A DNA stretch of 64,000 nt. It comes from CBDBND01 sp965262665. GTDB lineage: Bacteria > Pseudomonadota > Alphaproteobacteria > Rhodospirillales > Rhodospirillaceae. A program made the position numbers and the translations under genes. Positions 62,697 through 64,000 of the stretch are shown piece after piece. Each line of letters opens with the position of its first letter. The first letter of the stretch is position 1. The DNA lies in contig CBDHFR010000003.1 in assembly GCA_965262665.1 (NCBI GenBank), positions 496,001 through 560,000 on the forward strand. The letters are read 5' to 3'. Under the pieces are notes generated by a model that was not told where the DNA came from, did not search any database, and saw only the letters and a program-made list of their open reading frames with translations.

Positions 62697-64000
62697 GTGA
62701 TCTGGTCCGCGCTGGACAAAACCTATCAACATTTTCTGATCACGCGCTTTTGGTATAAGGCAGTCATCGCTTGTGTCTTGGGCGCGGGTTGCACACTGGC
62801 CATGCCGCCTTGGAGCTTCTGGCCGCTGCTTTGGTTAGGCTTTCCGGGTTTGTTCCTTCTTCTCGGAACCGCTCAATCAAAACGCGCCGCGGCTTTGTTT
62901 GGTTGGTGGTTCGGGTTCGGTTTTTTTGCCACCGGGTTCGCTTGGATTAGCAACGCCTTTTTTGTCGATCGAGAAACTTTTGCTACTCTTGCCGTCCCCG
63001 CAGTCGGCGGTCTGGCTGCGGGCTTTGCACTTTACGTAAGTTGTGTCGCCCTTGCCGTTTTCTTTTTTCCGCCGATACCCAAAGAGACTATGCCGCGTGA
63101 GCGTGTGCTGCATACAACGTTCCGCATCATTTTTTTCGCCTCGGCCTGGGCGTTGGTTGAGTGGTGGCGGGGCTGGTTTCTGACGGGCTTTCCTTGGAAT
63201 CCCATCGGCAGCATTTGGGTCGTGTTATTGCCGGTGCTGCAGAGCGTTAGTGTCATCGGTGTTTATGGACTTAGTTTCTTGACCGTAGTTTCCGCAACAA
63301 GCCTCAGCTTGTTGGTGCGGGTCCAAGACAAGAGCACCATGTTCACCATGATTGCAGCTTGTCATTTGCCTCTCGTGGTGGGCGGTCTGTGGGGCTGGTT
63401 TCATTTGTACGGATCAAACTTCGACCCGGTTCCCGACATTAAACTGCGTCTGGTTCAACCCAATATCGCCCAAGCCGACAAATGGCGGCCGGGGTTGCGA
63501 GAGCGTCACTTGATCGATCAGGTGGCGATGAGTCGGGACGCTGCCGAAGGAGTAACCCATGTGCTGTGGGCCGAGACCGCCGCCCCCTTTGCCCTGAATA
63601 GAGCGCCGCAAGCGGTCGCCACAGTCGCCGCCGGGAGTCCGCCACAAGGTGTTGTCTTAACCGGAGCGCCCCGAATTATCGGTGCCGGTGAAGCCCGGCA
63701 AGCGTACAACAGTCTGTTTGTCATTGCTGACGACGCCTCCGTGATTGCGACTTACGACAAAACCCATTTGGTTCCTTTTGGCGAATACACTCCGTTGCGC
63801 GCTCTATTTCCTCTACCGCAATTGACCGGCGGCACTGGGTTCGCGGCCGGTCCCGGCCCTCGGACCCTCTCCGTTCCAGGGTTGCCCCCGTTCAGTCCAC
63901 TGATTTGTTATGAGATCATTTTTGCTGGCGCCGTCACTCAACCCGAGCTCAGGCCTGATTGGCTGTTCAACCTCACCAATGACGCGTGGTTCGGGCTATC
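62697..64000 (+). CDS. lnt: Apolipoprotein N-acyltransferase (partial, 3' end outside the window)
   Basis: The frame from GTG 62697 (an in-frame TTG lies at 62691) runs open to the right edge: about 434 codons. It has an N-terminal multi-helix membrane domain (VIACVLGAGCTLAMPPWSFWPLLWLGFPGLFLLL and others, about six to eight helices), then a nitrilase-like domain. The catalytic Glu is in LWAETAAPF, Lys in YDKTHLVPFGEY and Cys in LICYEIIF. It transfers an acyl chain to the N-terminal Cys of lipoproteins. It follows corC by 34 bases. The final 60-80 residues lie beyond the window. Confidence 0.93.
   Translation, partial: MIWSALDKTYQHFLITRFWYKAVIACVLGAGCTLAMPPWSFWPLLWLGFPGLFLLLGTAQSKRAAALFGWWFGFGFFATGFAWISNAFFVDRETFATLAVPAVGGLAAGFALYVSCVALAVFFFPPIPKETMPRERVLHTTFRIIFFASAWALVEWWRGWFLTGFPWNPIGSIWVVLLPVLQSVSVIGVYGLSFLTVVSATSLSLLVRVQDKSTMFTMIAACHLPLVVGGLWGWFHLYGSNFDPVPDIKLRLVQPNIAQADKWRPGLRERHLIDQVAMSRDAAEGVTHVLWAETAAPFALNRAPQAVATVAAGSPPQGVVLTGAPRIIGAGEARQAYNSLFVIADDASVIATYDKTHLVPFGEYTPLRALFPLPQLTGGTGFAAGPGPRTLSVPGLPPFSPLICYEIIFAGAVTQPELRPDWLFNLTNDAWFGL

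Overview
The window reads as one stretch of an alphaproteobacterial chromosome, most like the Rhodospirillales group. The evidence is gene order and family content: a HemD/Mic60/HemY-type block, a MucR fragment, an OlsB-type ornithine lipid acyltransferase remnant, an SdhAF4-like DUF1674 protein, and the run miaB-phoH-ybeY-corC-lnt. No tRNA, rRNA, CRISPR array or replication origin was recognised.

Layout. Positions 1-14.5 kb are a decaying accessory region. It holds pieces of transporter binding proteins, an amidohydrolase, a broken nitrilase-family gene, a PhyH-type dioxygenase, a MarR regulator with a membrane protein, and remnants or copies of four insertion-sequence types (IS630, two IS5-family groups, IS3). 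From 14.5 to 33 kb there is a surface-polysaccharide region. It contains an acetamidino-sugar cassette (WbpG-like amidotransferase, HisH2, HisF2, plus a GSCFA protein), a left-handed beta-helix acyltransferase, polyprenyl and GT4 glycosyltransferases, an asparagine-synthase-like enzyme, methyltransferases, a flippase-like protein and a LegB-like 4,6-dehydratase. An accessory operon (VOC protein, ABC binding protein, beta-propeller, FAD enzyme) is embedded in it and is partly broken. From 33 to 46 kb come a phosphatase, a coupled operon (two alpha/beta hydrolases, an exported NAD(P)-binding protein, rsmB), an intact FAD enzyme, a deleted htpX, acs, a Rieske protein and others. From 46 to 64 kb lie housekeeping genes: manC, gpsA, a UDP-glucuronate epimerase, tsaD, a hemD-mic60 fusion, a HemY-like gene, a D-Ala-D-Ala dipeptidase, tsaB, a truncated rimI, fur, truncated mucR and plsC, miaB, phoH, ybeY, corC and the 5' part of lnt.

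Genome decay is the clearest overall signal. At least ten genes carry frameshifts, in-frame stops, internal deletions, truncations or IS insertions. Nearly all of these are accessory or dispensable genes, while the core genes read through cleanly. Two identical 907-bp IS5-family copies with 3-bp TNA target duplications lie 16.4 kb apart in the same orientation.

Points most worth a second look are the HemD-Mic60 fusion with its Glu-Pro linker, the paired alpha/beta hydrolases whose nucleophile elbow carries His, the acetamidino-sugar cassette, the MarR gene with two matching GTGTA-N2-TACAC palindromes, and the deletion scars in htpX and mucR/plsC. No wholly new defence or mobile system was found.
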